Counted from the first letter of the stretch, positions 25,769 through 37,673 are shown. The stretch: 64,000 nucleotides of DNA from DASXRA01 sp036558905 (GCA_036558905.1 DATBER010000029.1:1-64000); one strand, 5' to 3'. The notes: generated by a model not told the origin, from the sequence alone. A program made the numbers and translations.

Positions 25769-26263
25769 TCACTGTCCGGGGACGGGCGCGCCGGACGGAA
25801 CACCGTTCGCCAGGTAGGCGTCGTAGTACGCCCGCCAGGGCGTGTCGTCCGCGGTCGTCTGGTTCAGGGAGGCGTCCAGCGCGGCCAGGCAGAGGCTCCA
25901 GCCGGCACCGTTGCGGGCCGCGGCCGAGCGATCCTCGAGCACGTTGAGCAGCACGAGCCGGCAGTGCCGCTCGTCCACCGCGTTCAGCTCGACGTGGATC
26001 TCGTCGCCGCCCCAGGTGAAGGCCAGCCGGTTCGGCGGGTCGTACGCGAGAACGAGCCCGGTCGTGTCGTCGACGTTGGTATCCCCGGAGAACTCGACGG
26101 TTCCGCCGACCCGCGGCTCGATGGCCACCTTCGACGGGAACCACGCGGCCAGCTGATCCGGCTCGCTGACCGCCGGCCAGACCCGCTCGATCGGATGCGG
26201 GTAGGTGCGTTCGAAACGCACCGCCGGGCGGCCGTCGTGTTCGAGGTAGCTGCCGAGATCCAT
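25769..26263 (-). CDS. SRPBCC (AHSA1-like) domain protein
   Basis: 164 residues. The START/AHSA1 fold signature is RFERTYPHPIERVWPAVSEPDQLAAWFPS near residue 15 and TFTWGGDEIHVEL/HCRLVLLN in the middle. Such proteins bind small hydrophobic ligands; the true ligand is unknown. ATG at 26263 overlaps the arsR stop by 1 nt (ATGA arrangement), so it is co-expressed with the regulator. The pairing of an ArsR repressor with an SRPBCC protein is common in Actinobacteria. Confidence 0.88.
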   Translation of the reverse strand: MDLGSYLEHDGRPAVRFERTYPHPIERVWPAVSEPDQLAAWFPSKVAIEPRVGGTVEFSGDTNVDDTTGLVLAYDPPNRLAFTWGGDEIHVELNAVDERHCRLVLLNVLEDRSAAARNGAGWSLCLAALDASLNQTTADDTPWRAYYDAYLANGVPSGAPVPGQ

Positions 26264-26574
26264 CACTTCTCCTTCGGGGCATTCTGGTCGAGGTGGTGGC
26301 CCAGCGCGTCGAGGCTCTGGTTCCACAGCACGCGGTACGGCTCGAGCCACTTGTCGAGCTCGACCAGTGGCTCGGGGTCGATCGCGTAGATGCGGCGCTG
26401 CGCCTCGCGCAGGACCTGGACCAGGCCGGCGTCGCGCAGCACGCGCAGGTGCTTGGACGTCGTGGGCTGGCTGAGCCGAAGTGAGTGGGCCAGCTCGCCC
26501 ACGGCGTGCGGCCGGCGCCGCAGCAGGTCCAGCACAGCCCGTCGGTTCGGATCGGTCAGTGCCGTCCACGTCAT
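26263..26574 (-). CDS. ArsR-family transcriptional repressor
   Basis: 103 residues. Winged helix: WTALTDPNRRAVLDLLRRRPHAVGELAH, then recognition helix LSQPTTSKHLRVLRDAGLVQVLRE. There are no metal-binding Cys residues, so it belongs to the metal-independent branch usually paired with AHSA1 genes. ATG at 26574 is selected over longer upstream starts because the promoter and operator lie between 26590 and 26626. It probably represses itself and the SRPBCC gene. Confidence 0.9.
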   Translation of the reverse strand: MTWTALTDPNRRAVLDLLRRRPHAVGELAHSLRLSQPTTSKHLRVLRDAGLVQVLREAQRRIYAIDPEPLVELDKWLEPYRVLWNQSLDALGHHLDQNAPKEK

Positions 26575-26589
26575 TGCCAGCACGCCTGT

Positions 26590-26626
26590 AATATGCTTCA
26601 ACGCGCATATGCGTGTCAAGGCATAT
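26590..26626 (-). promoter_or_regulatory. arsR promoter with 36-bp palindromic operator
   Basis: Minus-strand TTGACA (26619-26614), 18-bp spacer and CATATT (26595-26590). The whole region 26591-26626 is a dyad: half ATATGCTTCAACGCGCAT matches the reverse complement of the other half in 14 of 18 positions, with perfect core CGCATATGCG. This is the placement expected for an ArsR repressor covering its own promoter. Confidence 0.65.
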
Positions 26627-26756
26627 AGCAATAGAGGTGGTTTGCGCCCCGCGGCCCACACTGGCCGGATTCGGTCAATCTGGCCGCTGGTGTGCCGTTC
26701 GAGCACGGGGGAGAGGTACACCTCGATAAGAGCACCGACCCAGGGAGGATGCCCTC

Positions 26757-29003
26757 GTGACGCTCAGGCGATTCGGTCCGGTGATCATCGTCGGCGTGGT
26801 GGCTCTCGTGGCCGGCCTGGCCTCGGCGCGGGCAGGGCTGGGCTCGGCGCGGGCCCGGGCGGCCCGCGAGGTCGTAGATCGTCCGGTCGCGTCCTTGCCG
26901 TGGAGCGACCCGAACTACGTGCCGGAGCCGGGGGACTGGCAGCCCTACGTGTTGGCCCCGAGGGGCCACCAGGTCCGGCCGGTCAGCGCCTCGGCCGACC
27001 CGCGCGGGGGCTCGGTGCAGGGCGATCCGGACGCGGTCGTCACCGGCCAGCAGTCGGTTCGCTTGGTCAGTACCGGTGATCGCACGACATCGCCGCTGCT
27101 CATCGTGGACTTCGGCCGCGAGGTCGGCGGCAAGATCCAGGTCGCGATCGCCGGGCACTCGTCGCCGGCTCCGCAGCTCCACGTCTGCCTGAGCGAGTCG
27201 CGCCAGTTCATGGCGTTGCAGTCGGGCGACAACAACGGCGAGGCGGCGTACGCGCCGGGCTGCGACACCGCGAACATATGGGTCGGCTACCCGGGCTTCG
27301 CCTACACCTACGACGCCGACAGCCACCTCCTGTCCCTTGACGCCCCGACCGCGAGCGACAGCCAGCTGCGCGGCGGGTTCCGGTATGCCACGTTCTTCCT
27401 CGACGGGGCCGGCTCGGTCGACCTGGGCGCGGTGTCGCTGCAGTTCGGCGCGGCGCCGAAGCAAACCGATCCGGCGGCCTACCCGGGCTGGTTCCTGTCG
27501 AGCGACGACACGCTGAACAAGATCTGGTACGCCGGCGCCTACACGGTGCAGATGGACACGTGGCTGTCCGACACGGCCAAGAGCTGGCCCTACAACCCGG
27601 GGGAGGCCGACCACGCCGACGCACAGGTGCCGAACGCCGACCCGCACCAGGAAGTGATCTTCGACGGGGCCAAGCGTGATCGCATCGTCTGGCAGGGCGA
27701 CCTGGCCGTCCAGGCCCCGGTGACCTACCTGAGCACCGCCGACGTCGCCGCCGTCGACAACTCGCTGTCGTCGCTGGCCGCCCAGCAACTGCCCGACGGG
27801 TACACGCCGGCCGAGAGCCTGGTCGGTCAACACAACCGCGACGAGATCCGCACGTACGGCGAGTACGTGACGTGGTTCGTCAACAACCATTACGCACATT
27901 GGCTGTATACCGGCGACCGCGCCTACCTGGATCAGTGGTGGCCGGCGCTGACCAAGGCGATGGCCTGGCTCGAGTCGGTACGCGCGCAGGACCCGCAGGG
28001 GCTGATCGCGTTCGGGTCGGTGGGTTCGTGCGGCCACTACGGCTACAGCGACTGCGGCCACGAGACCTACGTCAACGCGCTGTACGCCCGGAACCTCGAC
28101 CAGATGGCCGCGCTCGCCGAGGCCCGCGGCGACGCCGACGATACGGCGGCGTACGGTGCGCGGGCGGCGGCGGTCAAGCAGGCGATAAACGACCAGCTGT
28201 GGGACCCGCAGGTCGGCGCGTACCGCCTGTCGCGCGAGATCCCGACGGCGTACCCGCAGGATGCCAACGCGACCGCCGTGCTGACCGGAGTGGCCGACAC
28301 GGCACGGGCCGCACAAGCCCTGGCGTATCTGCGGCGCAGCAGTTGGAGCCAGTTCGGCGCCCTGACCGTCGCGCCGAGCACGCCCAACCCGTCGATCCGG
28401 CCGTTCTACGAGCCACTGCCCAGCGGGTTCGAGGCGAGCGCCCGCCTGGGTCTGAACGACCCGACCGGCGCGTCGCAGCAGGCCGGCCTCGACCTGATGC
28501 GGACGTTCTGGGGTTACCAGCTCACGCAGGACCCGGGCAGCACGTTCCCCGAGAAGCTCGACCTGAACGGGCAGCCCGGCATCGCGCAGTTCACCAGCCT
28601 GGCCCACGGCTGGGCTGCCGCTCCGACGATCATCCTGACCACACAGGTGCTGGGCGTCGTGCCGACCGGCGCCGGCTTCTCGGCATACGACGTCGTGCCG
28701 AACCCCGGCGACCTGCACTGGGCGCAGGGCCGCGTGCCCACGCCGCACGGCGCGATCGACGCGAGCTGGAAGAGCTCGCCCGGCCGCTTCGACCTGCGGG
28801 TCACGTCACCGCCGGGCACGACCGGGCGCCTGGCCGTGCCGACCGGTGGCCAGCCCGTCCGGGTGACACTCGACGGCCGGACGGTCTGGGCCGGCGGGCA
28901 CGCCGTCGGGGGAGCGGCCGCCACTACCGATGGCAGCCACGTGTACGTCGCCGGGGTCCGGCCTGGGCGGCACGATCTGCGGGCCGTCCACAGTGGACAC
29001 TGA
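26757..29003 (+). CDS. Secreted alpha-L-rhamnosidase-like glycoside hydrolase (GH78-like)
   Basis: 748 residues. An N-terminal hydrophobic segment (residues 5-27) with an Arg-rich start is a signal peptide or anchor; cleavage would be near ASA. A beta-sandwich domain occupies about 40-230. The (alpha/alpha)6 catalytic barrel starts near residue 245; IFDGAKRDRIVWQGD near residue 301 corresponds to the GH78 DGxKRDRxxWxGD motif with its catalytic acid region. QLTQDPGSTFPEKL and SLAHGWAAAP near 600 are further family features. It likely removes rhamnose or a related sugar from plant or bacterial glycans outside the cell. GTG 26757 follows GGGAGG. Confidence 0.82.
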   Translation: MTLRRFGPVIIVGVVALVAGLASARAGLGSARARAAREVVDRPVASLPWSDPNYVPEPGDWQPYVLAPRGHQVRPVSASADPRGGSVQGDPDAVVTGQQSVRLVSTGDRTTSPLLIVDFGREVGGKIQVAIAGHSSPAPQLHVCLSESRQFMALQSGDNNGEAAYAPGCDTANIWVGYPGFAYTYDADSHLLSLDAPTASDSQLRGGFRYATFFLDGAGSVDLGAVSLQFGAAPKQTDPAAYPGWFLSSDDTLNKIWYAGAYTVQMDTWLSDTAKSWPYNPGEADHADAQVPNADPHQEVIFDGAKRDRIVWQGDLAVQAPVTYLSTADVAAVDNSLSSLAAQQLPDGYTPAESLVGQHNRDEIRTYGEYVTWFVNNHYAHWLYTGDRAYLDQWWPALTKAMAWLESVRAQDPQGLIAFGSVGSCGHYGYSDCGHETYVNALYARNLDQMAALAEARGDADDTAAYGARAAAVKQAINDQLWDPQVGAYRLSREIPTAYPQDANATAVLTGVADTARAAQALAYLRRSSWSQFGALTVAPSTPNPSIRPFYEPLPSGFEASARLGLNDPTGASQQAGLDLMRTFWGYQLTQDPGSTFPEKLDLNGQPGIAQFTSLAHGWAAAPTIILTTQVLGVVPTGAGFSAYDVVPNPGDLHWAQGRVPTPHGAIDASWKSSPGRFDLRVTSPPGTTGRLAVPTGGQPVRVTLDGRTVWAGGHAVGGAAATTDGSHVYVAGVRPGRHDLRAVHSGH

Positions 29004-29011
29004 ACACCCGG

Positions 29012-29161
29012 TCAGATGAACGCCAGCGCCTCGATCTCCACCAATGCGTCGGCCGCGGTAGCGCCCGCGGCGTCGAGCACCGTTGGCCGGACGACACGGT
29101 GCCCTGGGCGAACGCGGGGGTTGCTGGGCATCCCCTCGGGATTGATGACCTCGACGCCCAT
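29012..29161 (-). pseudogene. RidA/YjgF family gene relic with large internal deletion
   Basis: A 49-codon remnant starts MGVEVINPEGMPSNP, the usual RidA N terminus, and ends AADALVEIEALAFI, the usual C terminus. Roughly 80 internal residues, including the trimer-forming and active-site Arg regions, are missing. The segment PAFAQGTVSSG, which should follow the first 13 residues, is read in another frame (about 29090-29125), so there is at least one frameshift besides the deletion. Intact RidA is about 125-135 residues and destroys reactive enamines. Product certainly non-functional. Confidence 0.75.
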
Positions 29162-29217
29162 GCGCACTCCTGATCTCGATGCGGCGCAGCGCTGATCGTA
29201 AGCAGGGGAGCCGACAA

Positions 29218-29969
29218 CTAGGGCGCGTCGCGAGCGCCCTTGCGTACGGCACGCACGTACTCCTTGTTCAGGTCGACGATGCTGAAGAAGGGGATCTCCT
29301 TCGGGCAGGCCGCGACGCATTCACCGGAGTTCGTGCAGCCGCCGAACCCTTCGGCATCCATCGTCCGGACCATGTTCAGCACCCGCGACTCGCGCTCGGG
29401 TTGGCCCTGCGGCAGCGAGTTCAGGTGCGCGACCTTGGCGGCGGTGAACAACATCGCCGAGCCGTTCGGGCAGGCCGCGACGCAGGCGCCGCAGCCGATG
29501 CAGGTGGCGTTCTCGAAGGCCCGGTCGGCCACCGGCTTGGGTACGGGGGTCGCGTGGGCTTCGGGCGCGGCGCCGGTGGGCGCGGTGATGTAGCCGCCGG
29601 CCTGGATGACGCGGTCGAAGGCGGAGCGGTCGACGACGAGGTCCTTGATCACCGGGAAAGCGGCCGAGCGCCACGGCTCGACCTCGACGGTGTCGCCGTC
29701 GGCGAACTCGCGCATGTGCAGCTGGCAGGTGGTCGTCTGCACGGGCCCATGCGCTCGGCCGTTGATGACCATGCCGCACGATCCGCAGATGCCCTCCCGG
29801 CAGTCGTGGTCGAAGGCCACCGGCTCCGCGCCGGCGAGGACGAGACGCTCGTTGAGGATGTCCAGCATCTCCAGGAACGACATCTCCGGCGTGACGTCGT
29901 CGACCGTGTAGTCGACCAGTTCGCCGGGCGCGTCCGGACCGGGCTGGCGCCAGACGCGGACGTTGATCC

Positions 29970-29973
<4 letters not shown>
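29218..29973 (-). CDS. sdhB: Succinate dehydrogenase iron-sulfur subunit
   Basis: 251 residues. Cluster ligands are all present: [2Fe-2S] CREGICGSCG near residue 60 with a further Cys in TTTCQLH; [4Fe-4S] CIGCGACVAACP near 150; the third cluster in CTNSGECVAACPKEI near 210. It passes electrons from SdhA to the cytochrome b. ATG at 29973 overlaps the sdhA stop by 4 nt. The sequence type is that of the sdhCAB operon with a single fused cytochrome b subunit, which uses menaquinone in many Actinobacteria. Confidence 0.95.
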
Positions 29974-31904
<1,931 letters not shown>

Positions 31905-31914
31905 GCCGGTCTCC

Positions 31915-32655
31915 CTACTTGACGATCCCGGTCATGACCCCGATCGGCGCCATCATGAAACCGACGGAGATGATCACGGCGAGGAACGTGCCGGTGGCCT
32001 TGATGGCCTTGTCGCGGGACGGGTTGTTCAGGCCGAGCGTCTGCGAGGCGCTCCAGAAGCCGTGGTTGATGTGCAGGCCGAGCATCGCCATCGCCAGCAG
32101 GTAGACCAGGTCGATGTACCAGTGCTGGAAGTCGGTGTAGACGTCGGCGTAGACGCGCCCCTCGGCGTACTTCGGGTTGGTGACGCCCGCGGTCATGTCC
32201 AGCAGGTGGAACACGATGAACAGGGCCAGGATGACGCCGCCGTAGCGCATCGTGCGCGTGGCGAAGGTGGCCTGCGGTCGCTGGCCGTGTGCGTACCCGG
32301 TCGGCCGGGCGGCCCGGTCGCGGCGCGTGAGCTGGGCCGCGGCGGTCACGTGCAGCACGACGGCGACCAGTAGCACGACGCGTTGGATCCACAGGAACCA
32401 GGCGCCGTGCAGTACCGGCTCGCCGATGGTGCGCAGCCAGGCTGCATAATCGTCGAATTCGGTCGGGCCGAAGAAGATCTTCAGATTGCCCAGCATGTGC
32501 AGCAGCAGGAACAGCAGCATGACCAGGCCGGTCACGGCCATGACCCACTTCTTGCCGATCGAGCTCTGCCACAGTGCGCGAAGGCCGGTCCGGCGTCGCG
32601 GCCGGGCCGGGGGAGCGCCAGCCGGCGTCGGGCGCGCCGTCGCGGGCTTCGTCAT
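31915..32655 (-). CDS. sdhC: Succinate dehydrogenase cytochrome b558 subunit
   Basis: 246 residues with five transmembrane helices, the fused cytochrome b type. Heme ligands are expected from conserved His in helix I (LLFLLLHMLGNLK), II (VVLHVTAAAQL), IV (HINHGFW) and the IVFHLLDMT helix. It anchors SdhAB and reduces quinone. The start is uncertain: ATG at 32655 is chosen, but GTG at 32658/32661 or TTG at 32670 are in frame. Divergent from a LysR gene; a shared control region lies between. Confidence 0.9.
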   Translation of the reverse strand: MTKPATARPTPAGAPPARPRRRTGLRALWQSSIGKKWVMAVTGLVMLLFLLLHMLGNLKIFFGPTEFDDYAAWLRTIGEPVLHGAWFLWIQRVVLLVAVVLHVTAAAQLTRRDRAARPTGYAHGQRPQATFATRTMRYGGVILALFIVFHLLDMTAGVTNPKYAEGRVYADVYTDFQHWYIDLVYLLAMAMLGLHINHGFWSASQTLGLNNPSRDKAIKATGTFLAVIISVGFMMAPIGVMTGIVK

Positions 32656-32719
32656 CACCACATCCGGCAACGGTACGAGCGAACCGACCAGAGTGGAAAT
32701 GGATCGCTTCTCTCGTTCC

Positions 32720-32736
32720 GATAGCTAGTGCCTATC
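32720..32736. promoter_or_regulatory. LysR-type binding box between sdhC and the LysR gene
   Basis: GATAG-CTAGTGC-CTATC is a perfect 5-bp inverted repeat with the T-N11-A geometry of LysR sites. It ends immediately before the lysR ATG and is 64 bp upstream of the sdhC start, fitting autorepression and control of sdh. Confidence 0.55.
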
Positions 32737-33624
32737 ATGGTCGACGTGCAGATTCACCAGCTGGGCTACTTCGTCGCCCTGGCCGACACCCGGCACTTCA
32801 CCCGTGCGGCTGAGCAGGTCGGCGTCGCCCAGCCGACGCTCTCGCAGCAGATCCAGGCGCTCGAGGGGGAGCTGGGCACCCGTCTGGTGACCCGCAAGCC
32901 CCGGAATATCGAGCTCACCGCGGCCGGGGAGGAGCTGCTGCCGGTCGCCCGGCGCATCCTGGCCGAGACCGACAACGCCCGCCGCGCGTTGGCCGAGCTG
33001 GCCGACCTCAAACGCGGGCGGGTGCGCCTCGGCGCGACGCCCAGCCTGTGCACCGGGCTGTTGCCCGACGTCGTCGCCGACTACCACCGATCGCACCCAG
33101 GTGTGGCGATTGTCATTGCCGAAGGGGGTTCCCGTGACCTGCAGAGGCGTCTCGTCGCCGGCGAACTGGACCTCGCCCTGCTCGTCGACCCGCGCGCCGG
33201 CGCGCATCAGGAGCTGGCCACCACGACGCTGTTCGTCGAGGAGCTCGTGCTCATCTCCGCCCATGATGACCCGGCGCCCACCCGCCGGCCCCGCATCGCG
33301 ATCGCGGAGCTGCGCCGCAAGCAGCTGGTGATGTTCCGCGACGGCTACGACCTGCGCGAGACCACCACCGCGGCCTGCCGGGCGGCCGGGTTCGAGCCGA
33401 CGTTGGCCGTCGAGGGTGGGGAGATGGACGCCGTGCTGAGCTTCGTCGCCGCCGGCGTCGGCGTGGCGATCGTGCCCGAGACGGTGGCCGGTGATCGATT
33501 CCGGGTCACCCGGCTGCAGGCGCCCGGGCTGAACCGCACCGTGCAGCTCACGCGCCGCGCCGGGGTCGACCTGCCACGCGCGGCCGCCGAACTCGAGAGT
33601 CGACTCCTGCGCCTCGCTGCGTGA
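32737..33624 (+). CDS. LysR-family transcriptional regulator (divergent to sdhCAB)
   Basis: 295 residues. Helix-turn-helix: IHQLGYFVALADTRHFTRAAEQVGVAQPTLSQQIQALE in overlapping parts, then the LysR substrate-binding fold (LGATPSLCTGLLPDVVADYHRSHPGV, GELDLALLVDP, VEGGEMDAVLSFVAAGVGVAIVPE). No redox Cys pair of OxyR is present. ATG 32737 is taken; GTG at 32746 is possible. Divergent placement opposite sdhCAB, also seen in other Actinobacteria, suggests it regulates succinate oxidation. The gene converges on the UvrA-like gene across the dif site. Confidence 0.88.
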   Translation: MVDVQIHQLGYFVALADTRHFTRAAEQVGVAQPTLSQQIQALEGELGTRLVTRKPRNIELTAAGEELLPVARRILAETDNARRALAELADLKRGRVRLGATPSLCTGLLPDVVADYHRSHPGVAIVIAEGGSRDLQRRLVAGELDLALLVDPRAGAHQELATTTLFVEELVLISAHDDPAPTRRPRIAIAELRRKQLVMFRDGYDLRETTTAACRAAGFEPTLAVEGGEMDAVLSFVAAGVGVAIVPETVAGDRFRVTRLQAPGLNRTVQLTRRAGVDLPRAAAELESRLLRLAA

Positions 33625-33645
33625 AGGGGACCCGGGTCTTCCTCG

Positions 33646-33673
33646 ACTTGACATAATGTCGATTATCGGCGCT
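33646..33673 (-). other. dif site (XerC/XerD chromosome-dimer resolution site)
   Basis: Read on the minus strand the 28 bp consist of XerC-side arm AGCGCCGATAA, centre TCGACA and XerD-side arm TTATGTCAAGT. The E. coli site is GGTGCGCATAA, TGTATA, TTATGTTAAAT, so the XerD arm differs at two positions and both arms keep the ATAA/TTAT inner boxes. The sequence also fits the actinobacterial dif pattern I recall (TTCGCCGATAAT, ACATTATGTCAA). It lies in the 74-bp gap between convergent genes, and gene orientation in the window flips around it. It marks the replication terminus. Confidence 0.88.
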
Positions 33674-33698
33674 ACGGGAGGTCGGGGCCGGAAGGGGC

Positions 33699-36074
<2,376 letters not shown>

Positions 36075-36109
36075 CGTCAGTCATCGTGCCTCCGTGATCG
36101 GCGGCCGGG

Positions 36110-36517
36110 TCAGCTCTGCTGGATGCGGATCTCGTTGCCGGACGGGTCGCGGAAAGCGCAGTCGCGAACCCCGTAGGGCTGGTCGGTCGGTTCCTGGACG
36201 ACCTCGGCGTCGACGGCCTGCAGCCGCTCGAAGGTGGCGTCGACGTCCTTGCTGGCCAGCAGGAGCTTGCCGTAGGTGCCCTTGGCCATCATCTCCGCAA
36301 TGGCGCGCTGTTCGTCGTCGGTGACGCCGGGAGTGGCCTGCGGCGGATACAGGACGATCGACGTCCCGGGCTGGTCGGTCGGCCCGACGGTGATCCAGTG
36401 CATGCCGCCGTAGCCGACGTCGTTGCGGACCTCGAAGCCGAGGACGTCGCGGTAGAAGGCCGTGGTGGCCTCCGGGTCGTTGTGCGGGAGGAAGCTCGCG
36501 CTGATGGTGATGTCCAT
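36110..36517 (-). CDS. VOC (glyoxalase/bleomycin-resistance) superfamily protein
   Basis: 135 residues. The beta-alpha-beta-beta-beta modules are visible: ASFLPHNDPEATTAFYRDVLGFEVRNDVGYGGMHWITVG and later GVRDCAFRDPSGNEIRIQ with a metal-site Glu. The family binds small molecules or divalent metal for varied reactions. ATG at 36517 lies 6 bp after the AraC stop; the two genes form a small operon seen widely in Actinobacteria, in which the AraC protein probably controls the VOC gene. Confidence 0.9.
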   Translation of the reverse strand: MDITISASFLPHNDPEATTAFYRDVLGFEVRNDVGYGGMHWITVGPTDQPGTSIVLYPPQATPGVTDDEQRAIAEMMAKGTYGKLLLASKDVDATFERLQAVDAEVVQEPTDQPYGVRDCAFRDPSGNEIRIQQS

Positions 36518-36522
36518 GGCGG

Positions 36523-36972
36523 TCACGCTACGTGCGGCGTTCCGGCCGGTGCTTCTCGATTCCTGACCGGTCTGGTCACCTGCTTGGCGACACACGCCGG
36601 CATGCCCTCCGTTTCGCCCGCCTGCTGGCGTCGGTAGACGCTGGGCGGCACGCCGACCAGTTCGGTGAACCGGGTGCTGAACGTGCCCAGCGACGAGCAG
36701 CCGACCGCGAAGCACACCTCGGTGACGCTCAGGTCGCCGCGTCGCAGGAGCGCCATCGCCCGTTCGATGCGCCGGGTCATCAGGTAGCTGTACGGCGATT
36801 CGCCGAAGGCGAGCTTGAACTCGCGGCTGAGGTGCCCGGCCGACATGTGCGCCCCGCGGGCCAGTGCCTCGACGTCCAGCGGCCGAGCGTACTCCCGGTC
36901 GATCCGGTCGCGGACCCGGCGCAGCCGCGCGAGGTCGCGCAGGCGCTGGTCCGAAGCGGGGCTGCTGGTCAC
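36523..36972 (-). CDS. AraC-family transcriptional regulator (single DNA-binding domain)
   Basis: 149 residues. Two helix-turn-helix motifs: LDVEALARGAHMSAGHLSREFKLAFGESPYSYLMTRRIERA and LSVTEVCFAVGCSSLGTFSTRFTELVGVPPSVYRR, read as consecutive parts. There is no ligand-binding N-terminal domain, as in SoxS-type members. The C-terminal 30 residues are variable. GTG at 36972. It precedes the VOC gene by 6 bp and most likely regulates it. Confidence 0.9.
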   Translation of the reverse strand: MTSSPASDQRLRDLARLRRVRDRIDREYARPLDVEALARGAHMSAGHLSREFKLAFGESPYSYLMTRRIERAMALLRRGDLSVTEVCFAVGCSSLGTFSTRFTELVGVPPSVYRRQQAGETEGMPACVAKQVTRPVRNREAPAGTPHVA

Positions 36973-37107
36973 GTTCAGGATGGTGCCACGCTGCGGTCAG
37001 AACCGAGAAATAGCCGTGTCGACATTTGCGGCCGGCGCGGACCGCGTCGCAGATGTCGCCGGCCGCTCGCCTTTAGTCTCCCCGGTCGTTGATCAACGGC
37101 ATCGTGC

Positions 37108-37179
37108 CCCCTTTCGTTGATCAACAGGGAATCGTGGTCGCCAGGGTGACCAGAAATCCCTGTTGATCAAGCGAAGGGG
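37108..37179. repeat. TTGATCAA-type long hairpin (REP-like element)
   Basis: Arm CCCCTTTCGTTGATCAACAG plus GGA (37108-37130) pairs 20 of 23 with the arm at 37157-37179; the loop holds a second stem TGGTC/GACCA. Another half-copy CGTTGATCAACGGCATCGTG precedes it at 37087-37106. Each arm itself contains the palindrome TTGATCAA. This kind of intergenic dyad is likely dispersed in the genome. Confidence 0.7.
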
Positions 37180-37199
37180 AGGTAGACAGGCCGGCTCCC

Positions 37200-37546
37200 C
37201 TAGGTGTCGGACCAGACACGGGCGGCGATCAGGTTGACATAACGTTGGAGCTGCTCGGCCCGCTCGGCCACGATTTCGTCGATCGGGCGCCGCCCGTCGA
37301 TCGTGATCACCGCGGATGGAGCGGCTCGGCCCGGCTCGTGATCTCGGCGTCCCGCGACGCGTCGCGGCTCAGGCGCGCCTCGAGCGTCCCGGTCGGATCC
37401 AGGTCGCGCCAGCCCGCGCGGGCCCGGTCGGCGTCGCGGTCGATCGCGGGCCGCCGCGCGGTGCGAATGCCGCTCGGGCGAGCAGCGGCCGGCCGGCTCG
37501 CCCCGTAGCCGCCCAGGTGGTGGGCGGCCGGCCAGCGCGCGAACAA
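37200..37546 (-). pseudogene. Probable gene relic, family unknown
   Basis: On the minus strand an open stretch encodes ...GWRDLDPTGTLEARLSRDAS and then SRDAEITSRAEPLHPR before a stop at 37307. A +1 shift at that point continues as VITIDGRRPIDEIVAERAEQ and LQRYVNLIAARVWSDT to TAG at 37200. The join HP/AVITIDGRRP reads like a normal protein interrupted by a one-base change. The upstream part is Arg/Ala-rich and loses coherence before 37546, so the 5' end is missing. The C-terminal wording is reminiscent of nucleotide- or sugar-kinase-like proteins, but I cannot name it. Confidence 0.4.
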
Positions 37547-37673
37547 CGGAAGTCGTTCCGGCGCACGCGGCTCAGCGGGCGTTTCGCGCGAAAAGTCCCA
37601 GTCTTGTGTTTTCGCTATACGGCCGGACGTAGCCGGGCGGGGCCGCGCCGATCGCGCGACCCCGCCGACAGAA

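Larger units (their letters stand above)
36973..37673. other. 700-bp intergenic region with palindromic element and a gene relic
   Basis: No intact gene is supported. It contains a hairpin element at 37108-37179 and a decayed minus-strand coding remnant at about 37200-37546, annotated separately. GTGTCGACATTTGCGG near 37018 and TTTCGCGCGAAA at 37581-37592 are small palindromic patches. Base composition between 37560 and 37620 is lower in GC than its surroundings. Confidence 0.6.

Noticed and set aside
32728..32736. GTG 32728 as lysR start
   Set aside because: It would place three codons inside the LysR box; ATG 32737 is the more likely start.
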